The notes: generated from the letters alone by a model not told the origin. Positions 16,522 to 26,884 are shown, numbered from the stretch's first letter. The stretch: 64,000 nucleotides of DNA from Sporolactobacillus spathodeae (GCF_016908935.1 NZ_JAFBEV010000013.1:1-64000); one strand, 5' to 3'. Made by a program: numbers and translations.

Positions 16522-17691
16522 ATGCCCATTCTTTTTCCGCTCGTGATGAAAAATGAAATGATTGCAATGATATTAGCAGGGGGACAAGGTTCTCGACTTG
16601 GTAAATTAACGCGTACAATCGCTAAGCCAGCTGTTCCATTCGGCGGAAAATTTAGGATTATTGACTTCTCACTGAGTAATTGTTCGAATTCTGGAGTACG
16701 TACCGTTGGGGTTATCACTCAATATCAGCCTTTAGAACTGAATAGTCATATTGGTAATGGATCCTATTGGGGACTGGATTATCGGGATGGCGGTGTGACG
16801 ATTCTGCAGCCGCATTCCAGTCTTGACGGTGAGAAATGGTTTGAAGGAACGGCGCATGCCATCTACCAGAATATCAGTTTCATTGACAGTCACCAACCCA
16901 CTTATCTTCTGATACTATCCGGCGATCATATTTACAAAATGGACTATGAACGCATGCTTGATTTCCACAAAGCTAAGAATGCGACCGCATCTGTCGCGGT
17001 TATCCGTGTACCGCTTGCCGAGGCGTCACGTTTTGGCATTATGAATACTGATAATACCGATCGAATTATCGATTTTGAGGAGAAGCCGGCTCACCCTAAG
17101 AGTAATCTTGCTTCAATGGGCATTTATATTTTTAATTGGGAAGTATTGCGTCGATACTTGACCGAAAGCCATGCAACCGGTCAGAACATGGACGATTTTG
17201 GGAAAAATGTAATTCCATCATACTTAGCAAATGGTGAAAATGTTTTTGCTTATGCGTTTGACGGGTACTGGAAAGATGTTGGAACGATTGAAAGTCTTTG
17301 GGAAGCCAATATGGCTTTTATTGACCCGGAACATGAATTGAATATTCGCGATCGCTCATGGCGCGTTTATTCCAAAAATCCAGTCGCTCCGCCGCATTAC
17401 TTGACGAAGGAGGCAAGGGTTCGTGAGTCATTAATCGTTGATGGATGTTACGTGTCCGGTGAAGTTGATCATTCGATCATTTCTCAGAATGTGAAAATAG
17501 GTGCGAACAGCAAAATTAGAAACTCAGTAATTATGGCTAATGCGGTCATCGGAAAGAACGTGACGATCGACCACGCCATAGTCGGTGAACATGCCATTTT
17601 TGCGGATAATGCTCAGGTAGTCGGAGACAAACAGATTGAAGTAGTGGGCTACAATGAAATCGTGGGGGGTCTTGGTGATGAGGAAGAATAA
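16522..17691 (+). CDS. glgC: Glucose-1-phosphate adenylyltransferase, catalytic subunit
   Basis: This protein of about 389 residues makes ADP-glucose from ATP and glucose-1-phosphate, the committed step of glycogen synthesis. The nucleotide loop [15 protein letters not shown], the [15 protein letters not shown] block and [11 protein letters not shown] are intact, followed by a left-handed beta-helix C-terminal half. Several starts are possible (GTG 16504, ATG 16522, ATG 16546). B. subtilis GlgC aligns best with the last, but GGAAAGAG favours 16522. It overlaps glgD, its partner subunit. Confidence 0.94.
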   Translation: MPILFPLVMKNEMIAMILAGGQGSRLGKLTRTIAKPAVPFGGKFRIIDFSLSNCSNSGVRTVGVITQYQPLELNSHIGNGSYWGLDYRDGGVTILQPHSSLDGEKWFEGTAHAIYQNISFIDSHQPTYLLILSGDHIYKMDYERMLDFHKAKNATASVAVIRVPLAEASRFGIMNTDNTDRIIDFEEKPAHPKSNLASMGIYIFNWEVLRRYLTESHATGQNMDDFGKNVIPSYLANGENVFAYAFDGYWKDVGTIESLWEANMAFIDPEHELNIRDRSWRVYSKNPVAPPHYLTKEARVRESLIVDGCYVSGEVDHSIISQNVKIGANSKIRNSVIMANAVIGKNVTIDHAIVGEHAIFADNAQVVGDKQIEVVGYNEIVGGLGDEEE

Positions 17692-18904
17692 AATTTGCGG
17701 CATACTGAACTTGACTGAATCAAGAAGAGAAATGTATCCGTTAACGCATGTGCGTCCTGTGGCGGCGCTACCTTTTTGCTGTCGCTATCGGATGATTGAT
17801 TTGCCTCTGACCAATATGACGACTGCGGGTATTGATACAATCGGTCTTTTTTGCAAAGACAGTTTACGTTCGATCTACGATCATATTCACAGCGGCAGTG
17901 AATGGGGGCTAGAGAGCGTTCACGGTGGCTTATTTTTCTTCTCTTCAGGCACAGCCGATCAGCATGAGGCAAGAGCTCTTGGTCGTTATGGAGATATCTA
18001 CAATTACTATCAGAATCTCGAATTTATTGAGAAATCAGAAGCTGAATACGTTGTGGTCATGGGGTCGCGTACGCTCTGTAATATAGACATTCAGGCTGTG
18101 CTCCGCAATCACATTGAACAAGGCGCCGCAATAACAGTCGTTTACAAATCTGTTGAGCGTTTGACCGAAGACGACCAAGAGATGTCTTGCATGATGATCG
18201 ATGAAGATGGGCGCGTTCGTGCGCTACGATCATGCAGTACGCAAGCACGTAATCAGAAATCATTTATTAATATGGAAATTTATTTGATGAAAAGTTCGCT
18301 TTTCACAAAGCTTATCCGTAATACGGTTGCAGAGAATGAACGTTGCAATCTTAATGATGTCCTCCATAAATCGATGATTAAATTACAAACAAACGGATTT
18401 GAATACACCGGCTATTTGAAAAATATCAATTCTATCCAGGCGTTCTACAACGCGAATATGGATATGCTTCAAGATGCCAATCTGACCGCACTATTAAAAG
18501 GTAGCCAAAATATTCATACCAAGGTGAAGAATGAGGCGCCTACCTATTATGCACGGACTTCAGACGTTAATGACTCGTTAATAGCAAATGGTTGCTTATT
18601 AAAAGGGGAAGTCAAGCATTCAATCGTGTTCCGTAATGTAACTATCGAAAAAAACGCAGTTGTCAATAGTTCTATCATTATGCAAGGCAGCTATGTTGGT
18701 ACCGGTGCAGAACTACACTATGTCATTCTTGATAAACAAGTGCGCATCGAACCGAATACGAAGCTGATTGGAACAAAGGATAAACCGATAGTTATTGAGA
18801 AGAATTCAATCATCAGTCGGATTGTTGAAGATAAGCCAGTTGAAAACTCATTGATTTCTTTAAAAGTATCGCACGTGGACGACCAGACCTCTTTATTTTC
18901 TTAA
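17678..18904 (+). CDS. glgD: Glucose-1-phosphate adenylyltransferase, GlgD subunit
   Basis: This protein of about 408 residues is the GlgD paralogue that combines with GlgC and modulates its activity. The catalytic GGxGSRL loop is replaced by [20 protein letters not shown], as expected for GlgD, while the fold landmarks [20 protein letters not shown] and the C-terminal hexapeptide-repeat helix remain. The start ATG at 17678 lies inside the end of glgC (14-base overlap) after GGGGGGTCTTGG, indicating coupled translation. Confidence 0.95.
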   Translation: MRKNKICGILNLTESRREMYPLTHVRPVAALPFCCRYRMIDLPLTNMTTAGIDTIGLFCKDSLRSIYDHIHSGSEWGLESVHGGLFFFSSGTADQHEARALGRYGDIYNYYQNLEFIEKSEAEYVVVMGSRTLCNIDIQAVLRNHIEQGAAITVVYKSVERLTEDDQEMSCMMIDEDGRVRALRSCSTQARNQKSFINMEIYLMKSSLFTKLIRNTVAENERCNLNDVLHKSMIKLQTNGFEYTGYLKNINSIQAFYNANMDMLQDANLTALLKGSQNIHTKVKNEAPTYYARTSDVNDSLIANGCLLKGEVKHSIVFRNVTIEKNAVVNSSIIMQGSYVGTGAELHYVILDKQVRIEPNTKLIGTKDKPIVIEKNSIISRIVEDKPVENSLISLKVSHVDDQTSLFS

Positions 18905-19108
18905 GCAAATTTTATGTTGAAAAATGTAATCATTGATGGATGGCGAAATGAGTTAAATCGTCGAATTCTGGAAATGATTAATTAACATACTAAACTGATA
19001 TTTTGCTGCGTAAGAGAACGGCTGGATCTACTCAAGGAGCCCACAACTGTCCTCTGAAAGATACCGATTGCCGCAAAAGACGCTCCAGAAGTAAAGGATG
19101 GTAGATTC

Positions 19109-21532
19109 ATGGACTTGACTAAGAAAAGGTTTAAAGAGGATTTTAAAAGAATGCTAACTGAGCTTTATTCCATGGATGTTGCGCAATCGGAGGATACCGA
19201 GCAATATTTCGCTCTAGGCAACCTTGTCCGCTCGTATTGTGCCAAAAATTGGAGCAGTACGAATCGACTTTATATGAAAAAAGAAAAAAAGCAAGCTTAT
19301 TATTTTTCAATGGAATTCTTGCTTGGGCGAATGTTGAAAAGTAATTTGCTGAATCTCGGTATTCTGGAGACTGTGCGCGGCGGATTAAAGGAACTCGGTA
19401 TTGATTTAGAAAAAATTGTGCAAATTGAAGCGGATCCAGGGCTTGGAAATGGTGGGCTTGGACGTCTTGCTGCCTGTTTTATTGATTCAATGGCGACATG
19501 TGAAATTCCTGGGCATGGTAATGGCATTCGCTTTAAATATGGGCTGTTCAAGCAGAAGTTTGTCAACGGCTATCAAGTGGAATTGCCGGAAAACTGGCTG
19601 CAGAACGGCAACGTCTGGGAAACGAGACGGATGAATATGGCGGTTACCGTTTCATTCTATGGAAAAGTATGGCTTGAGGAAACGGTCAATGGGTATATGC
19701 TGCCGCATTATGAAAATACAGAACGGGTTTTAGCCGTTCCTTATGATACACCAATTATTGGTTATGGCAATAATACCGTGAATACGTTACGGCTTTGGTC
19801 AGCAGAATTGCCGGCGCAAGATGAGGCAATGGACTATTGGTCGTATATTCAGCGCAGAAATCGTATTGAGAGTATATCGGAAGTACTGTATCCGGACGAT
19901 TCGAATTACGAGGGGCGTTTGCTACGTCTCAAACAAGAGTATTTCTTTGTCTCGGCGGGTATCCAGAGCATCATCCGCCACTATAAGAAAATGGGACTTA
20001 GCATTAATCATTTGGCGGAAAAAGTAGCAATACACATCAATGATACACATCCTGCTTTATGCATTCCTGAACTGATGCGTCTTCTGCTTGATGAAGAGCA
20101 TTTAGACTGGGAACATGCGTGGAATATCACAATCAATGTGATGAGTTATACGAATCATACAATCATGTCTGAGGCACTGGAGAAATGGCCAATCGACATG
20201 ATCAGTTCACTTCTGCCCCGTGTCTATCAAATTATTTCGGAAATCGACAGACGCTATGTGGAAAAAATGGCGGCGCTCCATTCAACTGGCAAGATTGAGC
20301 GAACACGAATCATCGAAGGCGGACATGTTAAGATGGCACATCTGGCAATCATCGGCAGTCACAGCATTAATGGCGTAGCCAAACTGCATACGGCTATCTT
20401 AAAAGAGAAGGTGCTTCATGATTTTTTCTTGATTTACCCGTCTCGTTTTAATAATAAAACAAATGGCATCACACAGAGACGCTGGCTGATGCTTGCAAAC
20501 GAACCACTGCGTGAGCTGATTAACGAAAAAATCGGCAACGACTGGGAGAAGACGCTAACTGAATTGAAGATGCTGAAAGCTTTTCGAAATGATGAAGAAA
20601 CATTGAAAGAACTTGCGGAAATCAAGCGAATTAATAAAGCCCATTTTGCCGAATACGTATTGGATGCCCTGAAAATCGAAGTCGATCCAGATGCAATTTT
20701 TGATGTGCAGATTAAACGACTTCATGCCTATAAAAGGCAATTGCTGAATTTGCTGCATATTTTAAAGCTGTATCTGGATTTAAAAGAAGATCCGAAAACG
20801 GACATTCACCCACGCGTTTTCATTTTCGGAGCCAAGGCGGCACCAAGCTATACGTACGCCAAAGAAATTATCAAATTGATTAATTCAGTAGCAGAATTGA
20901 TTAATCATGACGCATCGATCAACAATAAATTGAAAATCGTATTTATCGAAAACTATGGGGTGTCGCTTGCCGAGAAAATTATTCCTGCAGCAGATGTCAG
21001 TGAACAAATCTCGCTTGCTTCAAAAGAGGCTTCTGGAACGAGCAATATGAAGTTGATGCTCAACGGTGCTGTAACCCTGGCGACACTAGATGGCGCTAAT
21101 GTCGAAATTCGCGATCGTGTGGGTTCGGAAAATATTATCATATTTGGATTGACTGATAAGGAAGTTTACCAATATTACCAGGATGGGTCCTACCATTCAC
21201 ACGACTATTATGAAAACAATCCGGTACTGCAGCGCGTACTCAATACATTAATTGACGGAACGATTCCTGATGCAGAAACAGAGGGACGGGACATATTTAA
21301 TTCACTTGTCAATTATGGCGACGAATACTTTGTGCTGCGAGATTTCGACGAGTATGTCGCAGCTCAGAAAAAAATTGATAAACTCTATCGTGATCCGCTG
21401 ACATGGCAGCGGATGGCATTGATCAATATTGCCGGTGCCGGTGTCTTCTCATCGGATTATACCGTTTTGCAATATGCTAATGATATATGGGATGTCGCCT
21501 ATCGGCCGGATGCAGGCGAACTTTTGAACTGA
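19109..21532 (+). CDS. glgP: Glycogen phosphorylase
   Basis: This 807-residue GT35 enzyme uses phosphate to release glucose-1-phosphate from glycogen. The pyridoxal-phosphate lysine lies in GTSNMKLMLNGAVTLATLDG near residue 648, and the N-terminal signature PGLGNGGLGRLAACFIDS is present. It has normal length. AAAGGATGG precedes the ATG. A gap of 204 bases from glgD shows no terminator. It degrades the polymer built by the upstream genes, and the GH13 enzyme after it probably handles limit dextrins. Confidence 0.97.
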   Translation: MDLTKKRFKEDFKRMLTELYSMDVAQSEDTEQYFALGNLVRSYCAKNWSSTNRLYMKKEKKQAYYFSMEFLLGRMLKSNLLNLGILETVRGGLKELGIDLEKIVQIEADPGLGNGGLGRLAACFIDSMATCEIPGHGNGIRFKYGLFKQKFVNGYQVELPENWLQNGNVWETRRMNMAVTVSFYGKVWLEETVNGYMLPHYENTERVLAVPYDTPIIGYGNNTVNTLRLWSAELPAQDEAMDYWSYIQRRNRIESISEVLYPDDSNYEGRLLRLKQEYFFVSAGIQSIIRHYKKMGLSINHLAEKVAIHINDTHPALCIPELMRLLLDEEHLDWEHAWNITINVMSYTNHTIMSEALEKWPIDMISSLLPRVYQIISEIDRRYVEKMAALHSTGKIERTRIIEGGHVKMAHLAIIGSHSINGVAKLHTAILKEKVLHDFFLIYPSRFNNKTNGITQRRWLMLANEPLRELINEKIGNDWEKTLTELKMLKAFRNDEETLKELAEIKRINKAHFAEYVLDALKIEVDPDAIFDVQIKRLHAYKRQLLNLLHILKLYLDLKEDPKTDIHPRVFIFGAKAAPSYTYAKEIIKLINSVAELINHDASINNKLKIVFIENYGVSLAEKIIPAADVSEQISLASKEASGTSNMKLMLNGAVTLATLDGANVEIRDRVGSENIIIFGLTDKEVYQYYQDGSYHSHDYYENNPVLQRVLNTLIDGTIPDAETEGRDIFNSLVNYGDEYFVLRDFDEYVAAQKKIDKLYRDPLTWQRMALINIAGAGVFSSDYTVLQYANDIWDVAYRPDAGELLN

Positions 21533-21595
21533 ATGAGCGGCCTAAGAAAATCGATACGTGTGGATGTCGTGCAATGAGGAAGAAGGAAATGATGT

Positions 21596-23449
21596 ATGGC
21601 GCCTGATTCAGCTTATTTTAATTCTTGGTCGGAAGCGTACCGGCGTCCGTTCGGTGCGATACAAATTGGAAAAAGTATTTTTATGGCAATTGACGTTCGT
21701 TTTGCTCATGTGCTACGTGTTGAATTGGCTATTCAAAAAGATGGTAGCGGTTTTGAGTATGTGGAAATGTTTCAGGACGGCGAAGATCCAATAAAATATC
21801 GTATAAAATATGTGACGGAAGGCGCAAGTGGTCTTTATTTTTATCATTTTCGGATCACTTGTCAAACCGATAGTGGAACGCGTCTGTACTATTATGGGAA
21901 ACAAGCGGATCATTGCGGCGGTGCTGGGCAGCTCTTGGATGATCCAGGGGCGGTCAGTCAGTATCAGCTGACGTGTTACGCTTATAGTGACCCAGCACCC
22001 GAATGGTATACGCATGGGATCATTTACCACATTTTTATCGATCGCTTTAATAATGGGAATGCCTTCCATCGAATAAGCAATCCAAAGAAAAATTCATTTA
22101 TTTATGCTACTGAAGATGACGACCCCTACTATATCCGCGATTCAAAGGGGCATATTGTGCGCTGGGATTTTTTTGGCGGCAATTTAAAAGGGATTATAGA
22201 TAAGTTGCATGAGTTGCATCAATTTGGTGTGACGATTCTTTATCTCAGTCCGATTTTCGAGGCGAGTAGTAATCATCGGTATAATACCGCTGACTTTACA
22301 AAAATCGATCCGATGATCGGAGACCGACCTATTTTTGAGAAATTAATTAAGAAAGCGAAAAGATTAAACATCCGCATTATTCTTGATGGTGTATTTAATC
22401 ATGTCGGTGCGGATAGTGTTTATTTCAATCGCTTTGGCACATACGGAAATGGTGGCGCCTATAACGACACACGTTCCGCTTATTACAATTGGTTTACCTT
22501 TCATCACTATCCGGACAGTTACGACAGTTGGTGGGCGGTCGATGATTTGCCAACGGTCAAAAAAGATTTGCCTGCCTATCGTCATTTTATTTTTGATTCG
22601 GATCAGTCCATCGTCAGTCAATGGACAGAGGCCGGTATAGGTGGTTGGCGTCTTGATGTCGCTGATGAATTGCCTGATGATTTTATTGCTGGTATTCGAC
22701 GCGCGGTGGATCGGCATTCCAATGGAAATGACCGGAAAGTACTGATAGGCGAGGTCTGGGAGGATGCATCCAACAAAATCGCTTATGGAAAAAGGCGACA
22801 TTATCTCGAAGGCGGCATGCTTCATGGCGCCATGAACTATCCTGTGCGGCACTTAATTATTGATCTCATCGAACAGCGGATCAGTGCGCGCAGTGCCGCA
22901 CGGCAGCTTTTAACCTTGAAGTCCAATTATCCGCCAGAGGCTTTCAATGCCGCAATGAATAACATCGGATCGCATGATACGGAACGCATCTTAACTGTAT
23001 TCAATGGCAATGAAGAAAAATTGAAATTAGCGATTTGGCTGTTAATGACCTTGCCAGGTGTCCCGTGTATTTATTATGGCGATGAAGCCGGACTGACTGG
23101 AGGAAAGGATCCAGAAAACCGTCGCTTTTATCCGTGGGGTCGTGAGAACCAGCGAATAAAACAAATTTACTACCAGGCGGCGCAAGCGAGACGTCATGAC
23201 TTAAATTTACAATCCGGCGATTTTCTACCCTTTTCCATTGGTGATTTATTTGGCTTTGTCCGTTTCCGGTCACAAGAATATTGGACGATGTTACTGCTCA
23301 ATCCAACGAGTATCGAGCAGCCTGTCCATTGGGATGAACGGTTTGATGAAACTGGAGGGAGTCGCTTGTTGGAAGCAATGCGTCTGTTTCTCCCAGTCGG
23401 CCTCTCGCTTGCACCTTGCTCGCTTCGGGTGATTTGCAACAACTCATGA
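21596..23449 (+). CDS. GH13 alpha-glycosidase (neopullulanase/maltogenic amylase-like)
   Basis: This 617-residue glycoside hydrolase has an N-terminal beta-sandwich of about 130 residues and a GH13 barrel. Conserved regions are visible: DGVFNHVG, GWRLDVADELP (nucleophile Asp near 353), IGEVWED (acid Glu near 385) and NIGSHDTER (Asp near 460). No signal peptide is present, so it acts inside the cell, probably on maltodextrins or alpha-1,6 branches left by phosphorylase. An amylase gene also ends the glg operon of Lactobacillus acidophilus. Exact substrate cannot be read from sequence. Confidence 0.9.
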   Translation: MAPDSAYFNSWSEAYRRPFGAIQIGKSIFMAIDVRFAHVLRVELAIQKDGSGFEYVEMFQDGEDPIKYRIKYVTEGASGLYFYHFRITCQTDSGTRLYYYGKQADHCGGAGQLLDDPGAVSQYQLTCYAYSDPAPEWYTHGIIYHIFIDRFNNGNAFHRISNPKKNSFIYATEDDDPYYIRDSKGHIVRWDFFGGNLKGIIDKLHELHQFGVTILYLSPIFEASSNHRYNTADFTKIDPMIGDRPIFEKLIKKAKRLNIRIILDGVFNHVGADSVYFNRFGTYGNGGAYNDTRSAYYNWFTFHHYPDSYDSWWAVDDLPTVKKDLPAYRHFIFDSDQSIVSQWTEAGIGGWRLDVADELPDDFIAGIRRAVDRHSNGNDRKVLIGEVWEDASNKIAYGKRRHYLEGGMLHGAMNYPVRHLIIDLIEQRISARSAARQLLTLKSNYPPEAFNAAMNNIGSHDTERILTVFNGNEEKLKLAIWLLMTLPGVPCIYYGDEAGLTGGKDPENRRFYPWGRENQRIKQIYYQAAQARRHDLNLQSGDFLPFSIGDLFGFVRFRSQEYWTMLLLNPTSIEQPVHWDERFDETGGSRLLEAMRLFLPVGLSLAPCSLRVICNNS

Positions 23450-23498
23450 GATTTGAGGCACATAATGTCACGAGAGAACACCTTTTATTGAACAAGGG

Positions 23499-23535
23499 AA
23501 GGATGCCTCAAAAGTTAATGGGGCATCCTTGTTTC
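23499..23535 (+). terminator. Terminator of the glycogen operon
   Basis: AAGGATGCC and GGCATCCTT pair across a TCAAAAGTTAATGG loop, followed by GTTT. It is about 50 bases after the amylase stop codon. The weak T-tract makes it a moderate terminator. Confidence 0.7.
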
Positions 23536-23569
23536 AGTGCAGTGCTCGTCCGATTATCATTTAAGAAAA

Positions 23570-23648
23570 TAGCTCTGTTTAAATTTAATCTTGATTTTCT
23601 GACGAAAAAGGCAATATGTGATGGCGCCTTTTGTAACAAAGCCAAGAA
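23570..23648 (+). repeat. Dispersed intergenic repeat, copy 6 (left end only)
   Basis: AGCTCTGTTTAAATTTAATC, TTGATTTTCTGACGAAAAAG and GCAATATGTGATGGCGCCTT match the long left-end variant; the copy then stops at TTGTAACAAAGCCAAG, a remnant of the right end. The internal core is deleted. Confidence 0.7.
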
Positions 23649-24007
23649 AATAGAGCGTTAGGACAAAATTTTGAATAATTACTCATCTAGCAATTTTTCT
23701 TGTGCTAGAATAGGGACAAGATTCTTTCCTCTAAAGGGTTGAATGAGAAAAAGAATATATGACAGAATATGCGGACTAATGTAATGAATCGAATAGATCG
23801 ATTAAGTGCGAAAAAATAAAAAAAATCATTAGAAAATGAAAATATTTCTATTTTGCAAAAATATGGCATCAAATTTATGCTATGATAGATTTACAAAAAT
23901 AAAGGCAGATGCTTTTCCAACAGTTTATTTGGAATCGAAACGGTACATAGTATTATAGCTCCCGTTTCAAGCATTTGTTATTGACCCAAAACCAAGGAGG
24001 AGTTTAC
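23649..24007. promoter_or_regulatory. ilvE upstream region: extended -10 promoter and leader repeats
   Basis: TGCTATGAT (23878-23886) is a likely extended -10 element, placing the start of an approximately 110-base leader near 23893. The leader holds an inverted repeat GAAACGG (23937-23943) and CCGTTTC (23962-23968). Upstream, AATCATTAGAAAATG (23824-23838) matches the CodY consensus at 11 of 15 positions. A hairpin CTAGCA...TGCTAG lies near 23686-23707. No T-box sequence was found. Confidence 0.4.
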
Positions 24008-24928
24008 ATGTCAGAATCTTATGTGTTTTACCAAGGCGACATCGTCAAAGAAGACGATGTCAAAATCAGTGTTCGTAGCAAAGCGTTCAACTATGGACTC
24101 GGTGTCTTTGAAGGCATTCGAGCGTATTGGGATGATGAAGAAGAACAACTCTACGGATTTAAACTGAAGGAACATTATGAACGGTTGAAACAGTCAGCAA
24201 AGACAGTTAACTTGAATTTTGATCTGACGGTTGATCAGCTTGTTCAAGGAACAATCGAATTACTGAAAAAGAATAATTGCAGGCAGACAACCTATATCCG
24301 TCCAATTGTTTATAACGACTCGTTGGATATTGGACCGACTCTTGACAATGCAGATGTCAAGGTTGTTATGTACACTCAACCGTTGAATAAATACGCAGGC
24401 AAATCGGAATTGAGCGTTGGCGTGACTTCTTGGAGACGTCTTTCAGACAACCAGCTGCCGCCACGCACTAAAGCAACAGCTGCTTATCTGAACTCAGCGC
24501 TCGCTGCGCTTGAGACGAAACGCGCTGGTTTTGACGAAGCAATTTTTCTGACGGATACCAACCACGTCTGTGAAGGTTCAGGTGAAAATATCTTCCTATT
24601 CAAGAAAGGAAAACTGGTTACGCCATCCCCAGCTGATAATATTCTTGAAGGAATCACTCGTGAACTGGTAATCAAATTGGCTAAAGAAGAAATGGGCTTG
24701 GAAGTTGTCGAACGCAGTGTTTCAAGGACTGAGCTATACGCTGCCGACGAGGTATTTTTCAGCGGTACCGCTATGGAAGTTACTCCGGTAGTTGCTGTTG
24801 ACCATCGAACAATTGGTACCGGACATGAAGGTGAAGTTTGCAAGAAATTGAAAGAACTGTTCTTCGGATTGACTCTTGGAAAGAATTCAAAATATGCAGA
24901 ATCTTGCACCCCTGTTTATGATAAATAA
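24008..24928 (+). CDS. ilvE: Branched-chain amino acid aminotransferase
   Basis: This 306-residue class IV aminotransferase interconverts leucine, isoleucine and valine with their 2-oxo acids using pyridoxal phosphate. The catalytic lysine lies in PPRTKATAAYLNS near residue 155, and the motifs NYGLGVFEGIRAY near the start and TDTNHVCEGSGENIF are typical. The ATG at 24008 follows AAGGAGGAGTTTAC; the frame is open from 23975 without reason to start there. It is a single-gene unit with a strong terminator. Confidence 0.95.
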   Translation: MSESYVFYQGDIVKEDDVKISVRSKAFNYGLGVFEGIRAYWDDEEEQLYGFKLKEHYERLKQSAKTVNLNFDLTVDQLVQGTIELLKKNNCRQTTYIRPIVYNDSLDIGPTLDNADVKVVMYTQPLNKYAGKSELSVGVTSWRRLSDNQLPPRTKATAAYLNSALAALETKRAGFDEAIFLTDTNHVCEGSGENIFLFKKGKLVTPSPADNILEGITRELVIKLAKEEMGLEVVERSVSRTELYAADEVFFSGTAMEVTPVVAVDHRTIGTGHEGEVCKKLKELFFGLTLGKNSKYAESCTPVYDK

Positions 24929-24940
24929 TTTTTGATGAAG

Positions 24941-24985
24941 AAAAGGATCGGAGAAGTTAATGCTTCTCTGATCCTTTTCTTTTTA
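24941..24985 (+). terminator. Terminator after ilvE
   Basis: AAAAGGATC-GGAGAAG pairs with CTTCTC-T-GATCCTTTT across TTAATG and is followed by CTTTTT. Confidence 0.9.
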
Positions 24986-24987
24986 AA

Positions 24988-25082
24988 AAGCTATGTTTAA
25001 ATTTAATGTTGTTGTTCTGAACAAAAAGCAATAGGTGAGACACCTAAGGCAAGCGAGCAGCCGGAAAACTAGTTTTTCTTAT
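24988..25082 (+). repeat. Dispersed intergenic repeat, copy 7 (internal deletion)
   Basis: The long left end (AGCTATGTTTAAATTTAATG) and CAATAGGTGAGACACC run directly into AAGGCAAGCGAGCAGCCGG and AAAACTAGTTTTTCTT. The central core and the ACTTGGC stem are missing, so this copy has lost its terminator. Confidence 0.75.
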
Positions 25083-25150
25083 ACTTCATTCCTCTGAAAT
25101 CTTACACACGCTTATAAAGGATAGGGTAAAGGCAGCTTTTTACAGGTGTC

Positions 25151-25558
25151 TTAATTTTTGACGGTTATCCTTTCTTTGAGCAGTACAAAAAAGAGGATCA
25201 ATCCGGCTGTCAGGATCATATGGCCAAAGCCGGCGAGACCAGAGACAGCCGGACCGACTGTTTTTCCAAGAACAGTCATTGTTCCATGTATTGCCAAAAA
25301 CAGAACCGACCAGGTAACGCCGATATTATAAGTCCAGAAGAACAAATTATATAGCTTGTTCTCTGTCAGTTTCCATGATTTTTCTATCACGAGCACCAGA
25401 AGAAAAAAGAACATGCCGAGAATCAGTAGATGCGTATGCAGAATAGAGAGCATCGAATATCCGGTAAAATGCATCGCCTTTGTGAACTCTCGTTCATAGA
25501 TGCCGGATAACAAGCCGACAATCATATAAATAAGTGCGGTGTAATAAATTTTTTTCAT
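25151..25558 (-). CDS. DUF2871 family membrane protein
   Basis: This 135-residue protein has four predicted membrane helices: YYTALIYMIVGLLSGIY, LLILGMFFFLLVLVI, LFFWTYNIGVTWSVLFLA and FGHMILTAGLILFFVLL. It matches the DUF2871 family in length and in the HFTGYSMLSILHTHLLILGM stretch, whose histidines within helices recall heme-copper or metal-binding membrane folds. Function is unknown. GGAGGCGAT precedes the ATG, and TATAAT (25594-25599 on this strand) could be its -10 box. It stands alone, divergent from plsX. Confidence 0.85.
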   Translation of the reverse strand: MKKIYYTALIYMIVGLLSGIYEREFTKAMHFTGYSMLSILHTHLLILGMFFFLLVLVIEKSWKLTENKLYNLFFWTYNIGVTWSVLFLAIHGTMTVLGKTVGPAVSGLAGFGHMILTAGLILFFVLLKERITVKN

Positions 25559-25867
25559 AATATCGCCTCCACTTTTTTATGTCATTATCTACTATTATAC
25601 TGTGTTTTGGTCAGACTTGAGAAAAAATGGCTTTGATAACATCGTAAGGCTGACTGTCGAATGATTAATGGTCCAAACGACAGAAAAAGGCGTGTCTCGG
25701 ACGAAACTTTATTTGGACAGATGACGTATTTAATGATACAGTTAGAAATCGAATGATAGGCGTATTCGATTATTGGGCTAAATCATTAGATGTCATGGTA
25801 CATCGATGAAAAAATGAAAGAAATACTAGGAATACGTATTTGTTCGAATAAAAAGGAGAGAACCAGA
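25559..25867. other. Divergent spacer between DUF2871 gene and plsX
   Basis: About 310 bases hold the promoter of the minus-strand gene and lead into plsX. I found no FapR-like operator and no further gene. Confidence 0.4.
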
Positions 25868-26884
25868 ATGAAATTAGCAATTGATGCGATGGGTGGCGAC
25901 AACGCGCCGGAAGCAATCGTCGAGGGTGTTATTCGTGCGGCAAAAGAATTCGATGACTTGTCTTTTGTGCTCGTTGGTGACAAAGAAAAATTGGAACCAC
26001 GCGTTGGCAGCCAGGAACGCATCGAAATTCTTCACACAACTGAAAAAATCGAAGGGACGGATGCACCCGTGCAAGCCGTTCGCCGTAAGAAGCAGGCTTC
26101 AATGGTCCTTGCGGTACAGCAGGTGCGTGAAAAGCGTTGCGCGGCAGCAATTTCTGCCGGCAATACTGGTGCACTAATGGCTTCTGGATTGTTTGGCGTT
26201 GGAAGAATTAAGGGTATTGATCGCCCAGCGCTCGCTCCGACATTGCCGACTGTAGACGCAAACCGTGGATTTCTGTTTCTCGATGTTGGTGCGAATGCGG
26301 AATGTCGTCCGGAAAATTTGCTGCAATATGCAATGATGGGTTCGATCTATGCTGAAAAAGTCTGGCATCGTAAGAATCCAAAAATCGGTCTGCTAAATAT
26401 CGGGACCGAGCCGGGAAAAGGAAATGATCTGACCAAAAAGGCCTTCCAGCTTCTTAGCGAAGCACCGCTAAATTTTATCGGCAATGTGGAGTCGCGTGAA
26501 TTGTTGCAAGGCGCTGCCGATGTTGTGGTCGCCGACGGCTTTTCGGGTAATCTGGTTTTGAAAAGTATCGAAGGAACAGCGATGTCGCTAATGTCGCTCC
26601 TGAAAGAAACGCTGAGTGGTTCTTTGTACACGAAAGTATTGACTGGTTTGATGTATGGCAAACTGAAATCCCTTAAAACGCGGATGGACTATTCGCTTTA
26701 CGGTGGTGCTCTTTTGTTCGGCCTGTCTGCTCCTGTCATTAAAGTGCACGGTGCTGCGAAGTGCGAGGCTGTCTATACCGCGATTAAGCAAGCAAAAGCG
26801 CTTGTTGAAGAAGATATCGTTGGTACGATTGAATCAACCGTTCTTGATGCTGATCACACGTGGTTGCATAACGACGCCAAATAA
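25868..26884 (+). CDS. plsX: Phosphate acyltransferase PlsX
   Basis: This 338-residue peripheral membrane enzyme converts acyl-ACP to acyl-phosphate, the donor used by PlsY in phosphatidic acid synthesis. The start MKLAIDAMGGDNAPEAIVEG and AAISAGNTGALMASGLF are signatures, and GTEPGKGNDLTKKAFQLL and DGFSGNLVLKSIEG follow. The ATG at 25868 follows AAAAAGGAGAG. In B. subtilis plsX lies in the fapR-plsX-fabD-fabG operon; here it stands alone, followed by an intergenic repeat, so fatty-acid synthesis genes must be elsewhere. Confidence 0.96.
   Translation: MKLAIDAMGGDNAPEAIVEGVIRAAKEFDDLSFVLVGDKEKLEPRVGSQERIEILHTTEKIEGTDAPVQAVRRKKQASMVLAVQQVREKRCAAAISAGNTGALMASGLFGVGRIKGIDRPALAPTLPTVDANRGFLFLDVGANAECRPENLLQYAMMGSIYAEKVWHRKNPKIGLLNIGTEPGKGNDLTKKAFQLLSEAPLNFIGNVESRELLQGAADVVVADGFSGNLVLKSIEGTAMSLMSLLKETLSGSLYTKVLTGLMYGKLKSLKTRMDYSLYGGALLFGLSAPVIKVHGAAKCEAVYTAIKQAKALVEEDIVGTIESTVLDADHTWLHNDAK

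Noticed and set aside
22364-22852. 162-codon minus-strand frame inside the amylase gene
   Set aside because: It is antisense to the conserved GH13 catalytic region and has no ribosome site or family likeness.
23649-24007. Possible T-box leader for ilvE
   Set aside because: No AGGGTGGNACCGCG-type T-box sequence and no terminator before ilvE were found.
25700-25867. FapR operator before plsX
   Set aside because: No sequence resembling the TTAGTACCTAG-type FapR palindrome was found, and plsX is not in a fap operon here.
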